Source: Tethya wilhelma (lineage: Eukaryota > Porifera > Demospongiae > Tethyida > Tethyidae). From it: DNA of 64,000 nucleotides. A program made the translations under genes and the position numbers. The notes below the pieces were generated by a model. It saw only the letters and a list, made by a program, of their open reading frames with translations. It made no database searches and was not told the origin of the DNA. Positions 11,208-25,700 of the stretch are shown one piece after another; within the stretch, counting starts at the first letter, position 1; each line of letters begins with the position of its first letter. The DNA lies in the NCBI GenBank assembly GCA_964030475.1, contig CAXIPT010000001.1, forward strand, positions 5,383,652-5,447,651, in the 5' to 3' direction.

Positions 11208-13582
11208 ATGGCTGAACCACATACAGATGAAGTCTTTGAATACGAAGATGTGAGTAGATTTTATTTTACAGCTAAATAACCTCCTAAATTTCCAGTAATA
11301 GGCTGATTTCCAAATAATGCCCATCCACCCTGACCCACTCAACAGGACAAAAGACAAGAAGAAGAGGAAGATGATCCTCACTTGAAAGAGTACTATGATA
11401 CATTTTCTGCAAGAGATGCAATATTAGAACCTGGAATTGCAAAGACTTTTGAACAGTATGCAACTGAGTGTATTTATGATAGGGAGTACAATGAAATAAT
11501 TTTCCCTCGCCAGGCCCTTCCATGTCCCAATATTTTATGTACAGTCGTGATTGTGATCTTGTGCTTTTGTAATAGATTTCTTGATCTTGGTGGCAGTGAA
11601 GATCGTGGAATACGTGCATTAGCTGAAAGCTATGTCCGTCTGCCTAACATGGTGAATGTGATGATTGAATGGCTCCATGCTGCTGGCTACAGGAAGAGAG
11701 AGATACAAGCCATGGTCGAGGATCATCTCAAATCATTGGTTTTGAAACACTTTGATCCAAAGAAGGCAGACCTCATTTTCACTGAAGAAGGATCTGTAAG
11801 TGAGACTGTAGCTACCATTTATATAAATATAGATGTGATTGATACAGTCCCTTGCTCCTAGACCCCAACTTGGTTGGAAGAGATGGTACAATATTCCACT
11901 TGGAGAGAGCTGTTCTACCAGTTGGCCGATCAGTATCCTGATTGTCTTATGCTCAAGTTCACCATCAAGCTCATTTCTGATGCAGGCTACCAGAGTGAGA
12001 TAACGAGTGCTTCCACAGCTTCACATCAACCTGAAGTGTTCTCGGGACTGGTTCGAAATGCTCTTACTCAGATCTCAGTTGCGAGAGCAACAGAAGTCCA
12101 GAAACACTTAAAAGACTACACCCATCTCATTTGTCACAGCCAACAGACCTACTTCTATTCCCAAACTGTGCTTCACTCCTTGAGCTCCATAGACGGTCTG
12201 AAAGACTTCCAGCACTGGATTGCTGAGGAGATGCAGCAAGAGGCCCAACGAGGGGGACACGAAGTGACTAACATGAGCTTGCATTTCAGCGGTGTTGGGA
12301 GTCATGGTAAACTGTTTGAGGCTCTGGCAGCCATGTTGTCTCGCAACGCTCTCAACCCAGCAGACATCTCCATACTCTACAAACACTATGCTGAAGAGGA
12401 CACACCCCCTCCTGTGCATTATCTCCATGTACCACAACTTTTAGGTAAGCAATGTGGTTAGCTGTTGCTATATAGTAAGTCGCCATTATCATTACCAATG
12501 TACTCTTTATGTAGAATTGCTGGTTCAAGCATTTTTTAAGCCTGGATCTACCATCAACCCAGACCACAAAGAGAAGTACCTCTACATCTTAGCCTATGCA
12601 GTGAGTGTGTATGAACAGGAGTGGGGGAGTAGTGAACCCATTGCTGACTTAGAGACCACAAAGAAAGCCATTGAGACGGCTCATATGATCTGTTCGCGAG
12701 CCAATGCCTCTCATGCTGAACTTCAAGTTGAGATACCGACGCTGTTTGAGTGCATGAAGATCCCAATAGTGTCAATGGGTGTATTGCGATGGGTGGAGCA
12801 TACAATGTTGGAGCCTACCTTCTTTGAAGAAGCTGCCGAGAGTTCATCGCTCTTTCTAGTTCTGTTGGATGAGGTAAGTTTGTTTTCAATGTTCTAGTAT
12901 TGCGAAGTATACAGTGTTTGTTGTGCTTCTACCATCCAGGCTGCTGCATGTCATAAGCTGCAACACCCTTTCATTCTAGAACTACTGAAGAAGTTGATTG
13001 AAGGGTCTTACCCAATGTTGGAAGTTAGCGTCCAGGTATGCTTTATTCATTAAATTTTGGTCCTTTGCTCTAACAAAAGTTCCTCTGTGACGTGTTACGT
13101 ATTACAGATGGAATTGAAAAAGAGTCTTGTCGATCACCTCATACAACTGTTAAGTTGTGGCCATGTGCTCTCTGTGGTGGACTATGTACGACGCTGTATA
13201 GAAATGGAGACACTAGATCAGTCCCACATACGGCACTTTGTAACTGAAGTAAGCTGGGTAGTCTACAGACTCTACACATGCAAAGGATCATGTTTACTCA
13301 CAAAAAACTCCTTCTTACTGTAGGTGCTGATGATCATACAGTCTCCCTATTCTCCTGACTTCTCCTCAGTATTCCTCCCCCTGGTACAGAACCAAGAGAT
13401 CACTGCACCTCTCATCAACAGTGAAAGAACAGACCCCGTGTCCATATTTTTAAGTTAGTCAACACACATACCCTATTGCCCGTTGACCTGGTCTGTAAAT
13501 GCACTGCACTATCCTCTTTGTGTTATTCTCTTCAGGCGAATGCTCCAGAAAATCAAAGAAAAAAAGAACTAAAAACAATTAA
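11208..13582 (+). CDS. NELFCD: Negative elongation factor C/D
   Basis: Nine exons: 11208-11249, 11346-11455, 11576-11795, 11862-12444, 12515-12873, 12940-13035, 13108-13248, 13324-13453 and 13536-13582. They sum to 1728 bases, or 575 residues (human 590). It matches human NELF-C/D (TH1L) along its length: SARDAILEPGIAKT, VEDHLKSLVLKHFDPKKADL, IFTEEGSTPTWLEEMV, CLMLKFTIKLISDAGYQ, LSRNALNPADISILYKHY, FFKPGSTINPDHKEKYLYIL and HIRHFVTEVLM. NELF-C/D is the scaffold of the NELF complex, binding NELF-A and NELF-B and stabilising promoter-proximally paused RNA polymerase II in the nucleus. The last exon encodes only a basic tail (SRKSKKKRTKNN), replacing the human IAHCKSNFIMVN end. Its acceptor TTCAG at 13535 is good, and read-through of the preceding donor would stop within two codons. 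Confidence 0.95.
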
Positions 13583-13772
13583 GAGAAGTGTTGTTATATA
13601 CCCATTCACACACTCCTTGCGCCATACATATCAATTTAATGAAATATTACTTGTGTATATGTACAACTCAGAGAACTTAAGTGCATGTATATAACAGAAT
13701 GCTTTACAGGTGTGAGTAATAGCTGTCAGACTAACTGTAAATAATAACACTCTAGTGTTACATGTGTTCAAG

Positions 13773-16700
13773 TCATGTAGGAGCTGCTCCCTTCAAGTAG
13801 AACACCCATGTGATGCCACCAGTGGCTCTGGTTCCCGGCTTGGCAGAACGCTGGCTTGTAATGCACAGTTTGCCTGTCTTGATTACACTGGGATCGGCCT
13901 GCTTAGCATCATGCGTCACCAACACATTGTAGGTCTTTCTCGGCTTGAGGTTGTCACCAGGCTTGACCAGGAAGACCGGGTTATCAGTGGCGAATGCAAA
14001 CTGTGTTGTTTGTGTGAAGACGTTCTTGAAGGGAATACTGATGCTTGAGCCTGGCTTGATGGTGAAAGGTCCCTGTGGTTTTGGAGCCAGACAGTGTCCG
14101 TGGAGTGGGATGATGTAATCTCCTCCAGTTTGGGAGGATATGGTGAGCGTGGTGTGAGTGTCGCCAAGATATGAGGGTTCAAAGGTCACATCCAAGTTCA
14201 CCTCTGTTCCACTCACATTTGAAGCCACTGTGATAGTCCTCTCCACGTGGAAGTCACTGTTGTCAATCTGTGTGCACATACACAATCATGATAATATACT
14301 AGGGTAAAATCTCACTCAAACAATCCTCTCCCTACCTTGCAAGTGTAATCGGTTCTTCCTTTAGCGTAGCTGATGAATGGACACTGCTGTTGGTGGTTTG
14401 AGCCAAGATGTGTGGTAAAGTGCACTGGTTTCTCTGGAGGGGCACTGGTGGCTGACAGTCTCAACTCGTACTGATAGACCCCCAAATCAGAGCTCTGCAA
14501 ACTGAGCTTGCCAGTAGTCTCACCAACTTTGAGAGGTAAGTAGGCAAATGTACACTTTCCCTAAAGTGATAAGGCAGCATACACATTATACAGCACACAA
14601 TTGAAATATAAAAAATTGGGAACAAAAAAGTGATTTCCAACCAGGTATCTCCCATAACTTACTTCACTTTGTGCTCCAATGGTAAAAGTGGAGGGAATTG
14701 TGATGTCATGTACATTGGTGTTAGTAGACATGGTGACGGGGCTTGGAAGAGGGTTGGTGATCTTGATGACATCAGAGACGCTCTTCCTGATAGGAGTACT
14801 CAAATCAAATGTGCCCATGATACCCGGTGGGGTGGATTTGAAGCTGACATGGTAGTAGAGGTATTCACCAGTCTGTTCGTTGCGGAAAGTCACCTGAAAG
14901 GACAGCATACACATGAACAATAATAATATACATCACACACATGTATTCACTTAAAACTGCATGAGTCGGAGTTAACTGACTAACTTTTGCCAGAAGTGAA
15001 GATTCTTTGTAGGAGTAAAACTTCAACTTGTAGTCTCTCTTGCCTAGTGGAGGAACATCGATGTAGTCCAGTCCATCTAACATCATCGAGCGGTCTAGTT
15101 TGTCAGGTCTGATCATGTCAATCGCCACTTTGAACCTTTGAGGACGTCGCAACCAATTCTCCACTGCAAGCAGCTCGGTGTGCGATGTCTTACAGGGGAT
15201 CTCTTGAGAGACAGCTCCAGTATGCTTTGGAGCTTCAGCAGTACCCTGTAAGTTGTACAGCAGGCCTGTACCGTCTGGTTGGGGGAAGAAAATGGATCCT
15301 TGATGTTTCTGCAAGCTGTCTGGGGTCATGGTGAGCGGTTGGTAGGTGAGTTCATAATGCCTTGCTTGGTTGGGTCCAATGCTGAGTGTGTCTGGTCCAG
15401 ACCAGTATTCCCCATCTATGAGAGGTCGCAGCAGCCACTGGGAATTGGACTAAGTGGAGGAACATCGATGTAGTCCAGTCCATCTAACATCATCGAGCGG
15501 TCTAGTTTGTCAGGTCTGATCATGTCAATCGCCACTTTGAACCTTTGAGGACGTCGCAACCAATTCTCCACTGCAAGCAGCTCGGTGTGCGATGTCTTAC
15601 AGGGGATCTCTTGAGAGACAGCTCCAGTATGCTTTGGAGCTTCAGCAGTACCCTGTAAGTTGTACAGCAGGCCTGTACCGTCTGGTTGGGGGAAGAAAAT
15701 GGATCCTTGATGTTTCTGCAAGCTGTCTGGGGTCATGGTGAGCGGTTGGTAGGTGAGTTCATAATGCCTTGCTTGGTTGGGTCCAATGCTGAGTGTGTCT
15801 GGTCCAGACCAGTATTCCCCATCTATGAGAGGTCGCAGCAGCCACTGGGAATTGGACTTGTTGTGGATAGTGAGATGACGTGTCTCGACGCTACGAACAT
15901 TGGTGGTAAAATGAAGCACCTGAAAGAGAAAAAGGATAAATTTACTTTTGATTTTTTTGTGTGGATGTGTAAATTGATTATATACTGTACCTCTTTGAAT
16001 GGAACCTTTTCTATACAGACTCCACTGAGAGTGAGGAGGAGAGGTTTACTACTGCCTTCAATCTGACAGGTAAGGTTTTCATAACGGATGTCATGTTTGA
16101 TCTCAGATGGATGAAAAACCAAATCAAATGTGATCTACAACAAAATGGGATTATCATGATAGCATATGCATTGCAATGAAGCATAGCATGATCCTCCATA
16201 ATTGCTATGATAAATGCACACACACCTGCATTCCTGGTGAAATGTAGCCTTCCACTGGAGAGATGGAAAAGTCAGGAGCGAACTGCTCATGGTCCCAGAG
16301 GAACCTGGCACCAATATCACCAGAGTTGATCATCAGAATCCTCCTTGAGCTCTGACTGTGCTGTACAACAGCTCCAAATGGAACACGATTTGAGTCCAAA
16401 GAAACTTCCAGTCCATGACAACACCCAGTGACGACAAATAGAGGCTGAGAAACACCCAAACACTCCAGAGTTACCTTGAGGGAGGGAGGGAAACAAACAC
16501 AACAATATACTATATTTACTCAGACTGCATTCTATGATGTTGAACACTTCAGAAATGTTTGAATTTAAACAAACCTCCTCTGAGAATTGTGGCGTTCTTT
16601 TGGTTGGCTTGAAGAGGGCACTGACAGTACAGGAGCCTCTGTTACCTTTCAGTGTAACTTCATCGATTGGTTGAACAGCCAATACACCCTCCTCTTGTAA

Positions 16701-19700
16701 CTCAGGCACCCTTGAGCTAGGCACCAGCGAGAGAGAGAAAGACAGAGGGATAGGACTGTAGTTGGTAAGCTTCAGATTCTTCATCACTTTGTCTCCAATT
16801 CTTAGAGCTCCAAAGTTAACCATTTTCTGCGCTGGATTTTCTAGCTCAATCCTCATCTGTGCTCCTTCGCCCCTGATCGTTAGTGTCTTTGTTGATTGTG
16901 TATTAATCTCGAAGATCACTTGTTCACAATATTTCAGTGTATCCTTGGGTCTGAACTCAATCACAGCCTTTCCTCTCTCTCCTGGTGTGAGTAGCTTAGC
17001 TTCAAAGTTTACAGACAAATGCGGCTTGTTCTCAAACAAGCAGTTCACACTGAAAAAAAAAACAATAACCATTGTATGAGCCACCTTTAATCAAGCTAGA
17101 GATATTACAATACCTGACATCTTTCTTGTCATTATTGGTGATGGTGACAATGGTTTTGTTAGCTGGCATGTCAGTACGATGGATAAATCGAGGACCAAAA
17201 TCGTACTCTTCAAATGAGAAATCCACTTGTGGCTCCACCCCACTACCCTTCAGGGTGATAGGAAGGGAAGGCCCATTGACAACCTGAGATAATAGAACAC
17301 ATTAATTTGATGATAAAAAACCCTGCTAATATTATATCAACTAAGATGAGCAGTGCAGTGTGCTATACCTCCAAGCGAAGCTCACAGCCTTTGAGTGTTA
17401 GCTTCGAGTGGGGAGCAAATGCCAGTTCACATCTCACTCTCTCGTTGGGTTCCACCATCCCTCTGTCTGGAACAATGCTTACAAGAGGATGAGCATGGGT
17501 CTCTTGTCTCCTCTGGTGTCGCTCAGATAGCACCCACTGGTACTCAAAATTGTATTGACCGGTATTGCTCACAGACACTTGCCCTAGAGCTCTTTCGTTG
17601 ACTGGCACTTGACCAAAATTGATGATTCTCTTCTCTAAACATGCAACTGGTAGATTGGTCTCCGTTCCATCAGGAGAGATATAGCCAAGAGCTGCATTTA
17701 TAGCGTAGCCTTCAGCCTTCACGTTGAGCACAAGTGGAGTGGGCTTGCGTTTGACATTGCACCGGAGATTGAAATTGAATTCATTCTCCTGATGTACCGT
17801 GAAGGAGACCTCAATGGGCAGCCTACAGTAGCAATTAGCAACCATGAGTACATCAGCAAGAAAGTCTCTTGATCTAGAGTCGTCTTACTTTGTATTGGGT
17901 GCAATAACTCCACTCATTGGTCTAACCACCAGCTGCCCAGTGTGCCCAGCACAATGACAACTCCTCTCAACAAAGGCAAAATGATATGCAATGGACTCAT
18001 TGTTCACAAGGTAAACAGTCTCTCGAACTTTTGTGCCTGAATATTTGTGAGAAAAAATTGTAATAATATTATGTTTTTTCCTTCACACATTTAAGAGTAT
18101 GAACGTATTTCTAAAATGCATCTTCCTACCTAGAAGTACAGACTTGAAGGTGACATATGCTCTGTCAAGGTTGACTGCAGGCTCAGTGGTGTGCCCCACA
18201 AGCAGGAAAGAGTGAGAGAGTGAGAGGGAGGAGATAGAGAACTGCCAAAGACTCTCAATCACCTCCAGTGAGCTTGGTAGATACTCAAACACCATCTGTG
18301 AAATGTCATGGCAAAGAGAATCAAGCAAATTTGTACCACAATACAATTATTCAGTGTACCTCGTATTTCTTTCCTCCTTCTACATAGCCACTGGGAGTGA
18401 GACACTTGAAAGGGATAGGTCCAGTACTCTTGTTCACCCACTGAAACTCATAGACACTATTGGTAGGATTGATGACATGGAACCGCCTGTATGGTATACA
18501 TATGCAATCAGGTATGGTCCAACTAACTCAAAGTTTCCATATAGAATGATCTATTTTGGATGATTATTTTGGCACATACACAGAGTTATAACTCACACAT
18601 GAACGTACACACTCAGTTATAACTCTAACATGAACGTATGCACTGACATGAACTAACAACCATAACATACTTGATGTTCTTAACCCCGACGCCACAAGAG
18701 CCAAACTCAATGACCCTGGTGCTGGCATAGTCAAAGGTTGCAGCTCCTGAGGTAGCAAAAACTGCACCAGAGCCTCTCTGGCTGAGATAGTCACTGTGCT
18801 CCAACTCAAAGTGACAGTAAGGCATCAGAGATTGGCCCTCCACTGACACCACTAGAGGACTGCACGAGCTGTCTAGGTTGGAAATACTGAAACAAAAAAT
18901 AAGGGGAACAAAAGTAATGCCATGCCAACAATGTTATTGTTCTTACTTACATGCACTTGAATAAGTATCTCATGTTTGTTACATCGAGTGGTGAGAATCT
19001 CAGAGTGAACATGGTCTCGGTGCCAGGCTGTATCCCACCAGTAGCAGGTGTGATGGTGAACGGTGCCACCTCACCACCTTCACTGACCACACTACCACTG
19101 TCACCAACCTGCAGTTGAGAGGAGGCTGGAGTGATAGGTGAACCATCGCTGTCAGTGATGACCCATTGGTAGCAGAGTGGGATCTCGCCAACATTCTTCA
19201 CTGGGAAGGTGTACAGTCGTGTCTGGTACATCAGAGTGTCTCTGAACTTGACCTCCTTCATGGAACACTCGTACTTGACAAAGTTGGTCACTGCCGAAAC
19301 AAACAGCTCTAAATCTCGGTGGCTGTCATCCACCACGGAATGAGGAGGCTCCTGTTCAGTTTCAATGACCTTCTTCTTCCCTGGAGCACCTGGAGGCCTG
19401 GTTGCTACCGTCTTTCCATTAGAACCATTGCCCTCTGGTTGAGGAGGTGGGCTTTGTGGGACGTTCACCCAACGTATGGTCTTCAGCCGGCTGTCCCAGT
19501 CCGGGATCTCAGAGAGTGGCTTTGAAAATGAGATCTTCCACAGTTTCCCAATCACCTTCTGCATTTTAAGACTCTGTGTTGTAGTGGATTTGAAGGTGAC
19601 TGCGATGTCTTTGGATGAGCTGGGTTTGATGTGGCCATCAGAGGGGGTGAAAGAGAGATAGGGCAGAGATGGCCATTGAAATCGTATCATACTGCTCTGG

Positions 19701-22700
19701 GAGTGGTTGGTGAGAGTGAAGGTCACCTGCCGAGTTTCACCGATCGCAAAAGCACCAAATGAAAGATGATTCTCAACACTTGCTGTATATGTAAAGAAAA
19801 AAATAAAAGAAAAAAGATAAGTATTAGGCATTTTTTAAAAAAAATTACAACAGGTACAAAAGTACCATCAGCATCCTCTGGAGCTTCATCAAGATCACAT
19901 TCACTGGCCAATTGACCTCTCATGTTTTCAATGCACACCTCATCTTCATAGCCCTCTCCTATCAGCTGCACTGGTAGCTTCTCAAACTGGTTGTCTTGAA
20001 TTCGAATGCACAGCTCTCCCCTGCACTTCTTCAGATCGTGTGGTTTGAACATCACCATACAGTCCTGAGTGGAGTCCACTGGAAGATCAAGAGCCACAGG
20101 TGCAGGAAGTATGGACTGCTTTGCCTCTAGCTCCTCAGTTGCAGTTTGAGATGCTTGATCATCGTCTGATGAAAATACAGTAAATGACTGGCTACCACTG
20201 GCCGTCTCAACGAACACAGTAGCTGGAATGGATCCTGTGTTTTTCAGTGTCAGCGGTAAGACTTGCTCCTGGTGAAGAAGTAGACGTTTAAAGAGAAGGA
20301 GGTGGTTTCCTTTGGGGTTTCTGAGCGAGGGTCTGACAATGGACACCTGTGGGAGATTGCCTTCTCCTTGTAGTTCAATACTGAGGCCCTTTCCTTTCGT
20401 TCCATCGGGAATAGCTTCAAACGTAGCAGTGTAGAGTTGCATGGATGATGGCTTGAAAGTCACAGTGGCATAGACGAATGAGTGAGAGGGAATTGCCACT
20501 TTAGCAGACGGTTCGACTTCGAAGGCTTCTTGATTGCCTTTCTGTTTGGTAACAGGTGTCTTCACACTGATGTGAACATCACAGGGAATCTAAGTGAAGA
20601 GAGAAAGAAAAGAATATCCATGCAAGTTCGTATATATATACACAATTGAAATAGAAGGCATTCATTTACCTTGTTAGTGTTGCTGATCTTAAAGCGAGCC
20701 CGGGATACCTTCCCCACTATGACACTCTTGAACAGGAACCGTTTCTCTTCCTCTCCGTACACACCCACACACCCATCCTCGTGGAACTGATGCTGACCAA
20801 GAACACCCAACTGCCGGCAAATCCTGTGCTCTTCAAAGATCGATGCCACGTCGATCAAGTTGATACCAGGCACAAGAACTTCACAACCAATCTTGTAGGA
20901 GACTGGCGGTGAATCTTTCTGTCTGTCACTGATCTCAATTGACAGTGTCTCCTCGTGTTTTCCTGGCTTGTCAGCAATACAGTCAACAGTAATGGATTGA
21001 GACTGGCCAGCCTGTATTGTGCCTGTAGCCTGGTTCACCGTGAAGGTATCTAGTACCAAACGCTGAATTCCACCAAGTACTTCAGTCCTGCACACATACA
21101 GATATGCAACAAATTATAGAACTGCAATCATGCTACCCAATGCTCATGGTACCTTTGTGGGACATCTCTGTTTTTAGCAGCAAGAGACTGTCTGTTGCCG
21201 TGAGCTCCTTGAGAGAGTCTAGCGGAGCTGAGCCTTCCTTCTCGTGACTTGGTGCGAGCCTTCGACACCATGCTAATAGCCCTCTGCTGCTGCTGTTGTA
21301 GGTTGGAGAGCTTCTTGGTTATGGCATACTTGAACTCAAACTCTCCTTTGTTCTCCAGAGAGAAGGTGGCTGACTTGCGAGTGTTGACAACTAGCGAACC
21401 AAAGTTGATGTCATCGATGGGTGAGATTGAGAAGTGGGAGAAGACAGCTCTTGCAGAGAGGGAGATTGGAATGTTGGCTATGACTTCACCGGTCTCTCCA
21501 AGGTGAGGATCAATAACCTTGATGTGAAGAAGAGGGGGAACTATAGCACTGTTGCTGCTCAATATAATTCACTATAAGTATTAGAATATTCTTGTACCTG
21601 GCAATTTAGTATCGGGAGGTTTTTGATGGTCACTTCTTCAAATGCTCTGAAAGTGACACTGACTGCTTGTGCCTTGTCTCCGGGGTAGAGAGTGGAGGAG
21701 GTTGGAGAGATGGAGAACAACTTGCCATATGTCTTGTTCGTGAATGAGAACCTACAAGTACGTTCAAGATGAAAATTTATTTAATAATCACTGCATAAAC
21801 AAGCACAGTTAGATAAATTAAAACATCTATGCAATACTTACTCATATTTGATGTCGTATTTCCCCTTGTTCTTGAGCTGCAACACTAGTTTGTGTTCGTC
21901 ACAGACTTTGATGCACTGAAAGTCCAAGCCACCTTCAGCACCACGAGGGAAACTCACATCCAAACAGACATCGTAAGCTTCAGCTGTTATACTGATAGCT
22001 TCAACGTGCATTAGTCCCATGATCTGCTCCACGTCTGAAATCTCGATCTTAAAGTTCTTCTTGGTGTAGTTAACTTGCTTGGAAGCTCTAAAGTGAACAC
22101 ACAGTGGGAAATCCGTGAGCGGTTGGACAATGCCGTGATCCTGACTGAAGGAGAACTCTTCTCCCAGCGATTCAAGACCACTCAACTTCCAAGCCACAGG
22201 AAGCTTGGTGTGGTTGTGAAGATGGAGGACATTGGTTTGTTTCCTGTGCAGGAGGACCTTCTTGAATTCCAGGATCTTCTTGTCCACTTTGATTTCAGGC
22301 TCCACTCCATCACAGGTCACCTTGAAGACCACTGGATCAGGATTGTGCTTGACACAACACACAAGAGAGTCTTTGAATTCACCGGCTGACTTTGGGTAGG
22401 CCCATATCCTCAAAATCTAGAGAAAATGATGGGAGCTATTATTAATGTTACCCTAAAGTGTATGGTATGTACATTGCTTTCTCCTGGTTGTAAGGCCATG
22501 CTGGGTGGATCGAGGAGGAACGTGGTGGCATTCTCATCGTATCGAAAGTAGAAGTTAACCTGAGTCTCACTTATGCTGTTGTTGCTAATGGTCAGTGTGT
22601 CCATGTTCTCTGGATAGCGACCTTCTTTATATCTGCATACAGACAGAGATAGAAATTATAATTATTATATATAATAATAATTATAATGTTAAGTAGAGGT

Positions 22701-25700
22701 AGTACCTCTCCCTCGTTTTGCCACAGTGAAGAGGTCCAAAGTGGTAGACATTTTCACTGATGACAAATCGTTTGTGAACAATCTCATTTTTGTCACGTTT
22801 CTTCCTACGATTGGGAAACACTATCCTGCATGTTTAAAAGACAGAAGATCCTTTGACGTTGCTATGCTACTGCACCAATGTACCATAATAGTCTTTACCT
22901 TGGTTCTCGACAAACTGTAGGCACAACACACAATCCTCGACAGAACAGTTGCATACGTCTTCTTGTACCCACTATCTCAAAATTCAAAATCTGGTCAAAT
23001 TGGCCAATTTCTTTTGAGGAGAAGAGCAGTTTGAGTTTGATTTGTCCACCGGCCGGGACCACCCAGCGAAACTTCACCAACCTACAACAAAACAAAGAAA
23101 GGTAACTGTAACAACATACTGTAAAATAACACTTGAACACACTTACTTCACAGGTCCGGTGGGTTTAGCTACTTCAGCCTCTGTCTCTGGAGTGGCCCTG
23201 TCTTCCTTAGAAGCACTCATGGATGAATGGAGAGGCGAGGAGGCTTTTAAAGAGCTTCTCTTACGAACTGTTTTCTGGGGTGATTTTCGTTGTCCACCGC
23301 CAGAGTCAGATCCCTCTGTTGAACGACTTGAGGGGGCCCTCTTGGACATACGAGAAGCTGAAGGAGGCTCTTTTTCAGTGGGTGCAGGAGCTTCTTCTTG
23401 TTCTGGAGGAACTTTAGGCTTCACATCTCGAGGAGCATTGCTGCAAGGTTACAAAAATTAATAAGCACTGTTAACATTTATTCATTTCACATGCAATATT
23501 ATATAAGGTTTAACATACGGATCATCAGGTGAAGTAGCAATGAATGAAAATTTCTCTGCTAGAAGAGCGTCAATTTTTCTCCGCTTCAGTGGAAATGGGT
23601 ACACTTGCAGTGTGACTGGTTCAGACAATGGCGGTCCACCTTCCCCAAGACCGAGTCCTTCAAGCATATCTTCAACCGAAGGCAGTCCACCTTCATAGAT
23701 CGCTCTGCTCACTAGCTCCTCAGCTTGCTCAGCTTCTACGGTGATCAATGGTACTCCCAGGTTTTCTCTACTTTCTTCAACTGCTAATGACTCAGTCCGA
23801 GGTGTGTCATCAGATGCCGAGGGTTTCTGCTTTGAAGACTTGTTGGTTTTACGAGAAGGTGTTGTCTTGGTCTCTTCTTCAACTGGTGGTAGTTTGGGTC
23901 TAGCTACTCCTTTCTGTCTGTCCCAGTCCTCAAGGAGAGTCTTCAAGCCTTCAAATTCATATTGGTATCTGTCAAATTTCTTTTCAAGTGGTGTTTTAGT
24001 AAGGTCTTCATTACCCTCAGCAATAGTGTGCTTTCCAGATACTTTTCTAGCACCTTTAGCTTTATCACGTTTTGTACCTCCAGTCGGTGTTTCAGCTCCA
24101 GAACCGATGCTTGCTACTGATGCAGTTGCTAAGTTCCCAGCAGCTTTGAGACCGAAAGAACTTTGTGATTCTGGACGTGATGCTACACCACTCCCTGCCA
24201 CCAATGCTGCAACCATAGGTGGCTTGATGGTGTTGACATTGCTCATTCTAGGCTTGGTACTCTTTCCTTTCTTCTTCAGCATTTTCTCTTCCTCTATTCG
24301 TCTCTTTTCCTCTTCTTCTAACTCCTTCTCTAAACGTTCCTGTTCTTCTTTCTCTCTTTGTTGTTGAAGACGACGTTCCTTCTTTCGTTCAAACCTTTGC
24401 CGATCGATTTCTGCCTTCTCTTCTTCACTAAGAGCTTCGTATTCATCCTCATCTAACTCAAGGAGTGCATTAATCCTCTGCACTTCTCTCTCCTCGGCTT
24501 CCTGCTTCTTTCGTAACTCTTCCTCTTCGTGATGGAGTTTTGTCTGTTCAATTTGTTGGAGCCTACTTTCGATGGCTTGCAGTTCCATCTCCAAACTGAC
24601 AAAATAGATGTGTTGTCTGTTATTCAAAGCATTCAAGACTAGTGCAAGAGATGTGGCTGTACGATCAACAAATTGTGATTCAACACCGTCGAATATTATC
24701 CCTCTTCGACAATCTTGGTGCTGTAATCTATCAGAGAGGATCTCTTTGACCAGTTCTGGTTCTAAAAATGTTGGCAACAGTGTGCCTTCAGGGGCTGCAT
24801 ACTGTGTGTCCTCAAGCACATTGACCGGGAATGGCTTGGCAGGCTCCACTGGCGACAATATGGGATCCTCTGGAGTTTCTTTCTCTTTGTCTTTTTCTTT
24901 TGGAAGTTGCTTCTTTGAAGTAGCAGAATGGTTGGACACAGCTTCAGGCACTTCATCAGACTTCACCAGTGCTGCTTGAATGCAACATTCCCTTGCTTTA
25001 CAGCCAGCTGGAGTGCTAGCGGAAGAGATGGCCTCAATGAGAACCCCGTCAATGCTTAATATGGCTGCATTGTAGGTTTCACCGAGAACATTGGCCTGTG
25101 CTGTCTTCCCAGCAGAGGGTGGACCGTGTATGATGACTGCCACTCCTCTTCGGTTCTCAGCCTCTATAGCCTCTGGTGAGAGATCAAAACCAAGGTAGTG
25201 TGCAATGGCAGCAAAGACTGGTGATACTTCAACGTCAGTGTAGCTGGGGAGTGTGGCTCCATCCGTTATACCAGACATGGAACCAATGAAGGACGAAAGT
25301 TCTGGATGTGACATGAGTGCCGTTGTACTCAACATAGATGGTTTGGGTTCGTACGTTCCCACTTGCTGTTGCTGCTGAAGTTCAATCAAAGAAGGCAGTC
25401 TCAATCTTGATCCTGTTTGTTGACCCACAGATACTGCACTCCCTTCAAGAACACTGGCCTCACTGGGAAGCTTCAAATCGATCTCTGGTGGCTTGTTGTC
25501 AGACTCTGTGGGCTTTGGTTGCAGTTCTCTCTTGTAGGCTTGAAGTATTTCAGTTGAGAGGGACCCCCCGGGAGTTGGAGGGGGGAGAAACAGACGCCCC
25601 TGCTTATCATAGTCCTTCAGCCAACGCAATATCTGCACAACAAAGTAGAGTTATGTATGTATTGATGAAACTTACAAGCCTGCTGAGCTCACCTCTTCCT

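Noticed and set aside
11862..12444. Possible separate gene starting at an internal Met of NELFCD
   Set aside because: Frame and family match continue across the splice junctions on both sides.
23741..24367. 208-codon plus-strand ORF
   Set aside because: Antisense shadow of the HYDIN exon encoding the charged coiled coil; composition (Ser/Phe-rich) is what the reverse strand of a Glu/Lys-rich exon gives.
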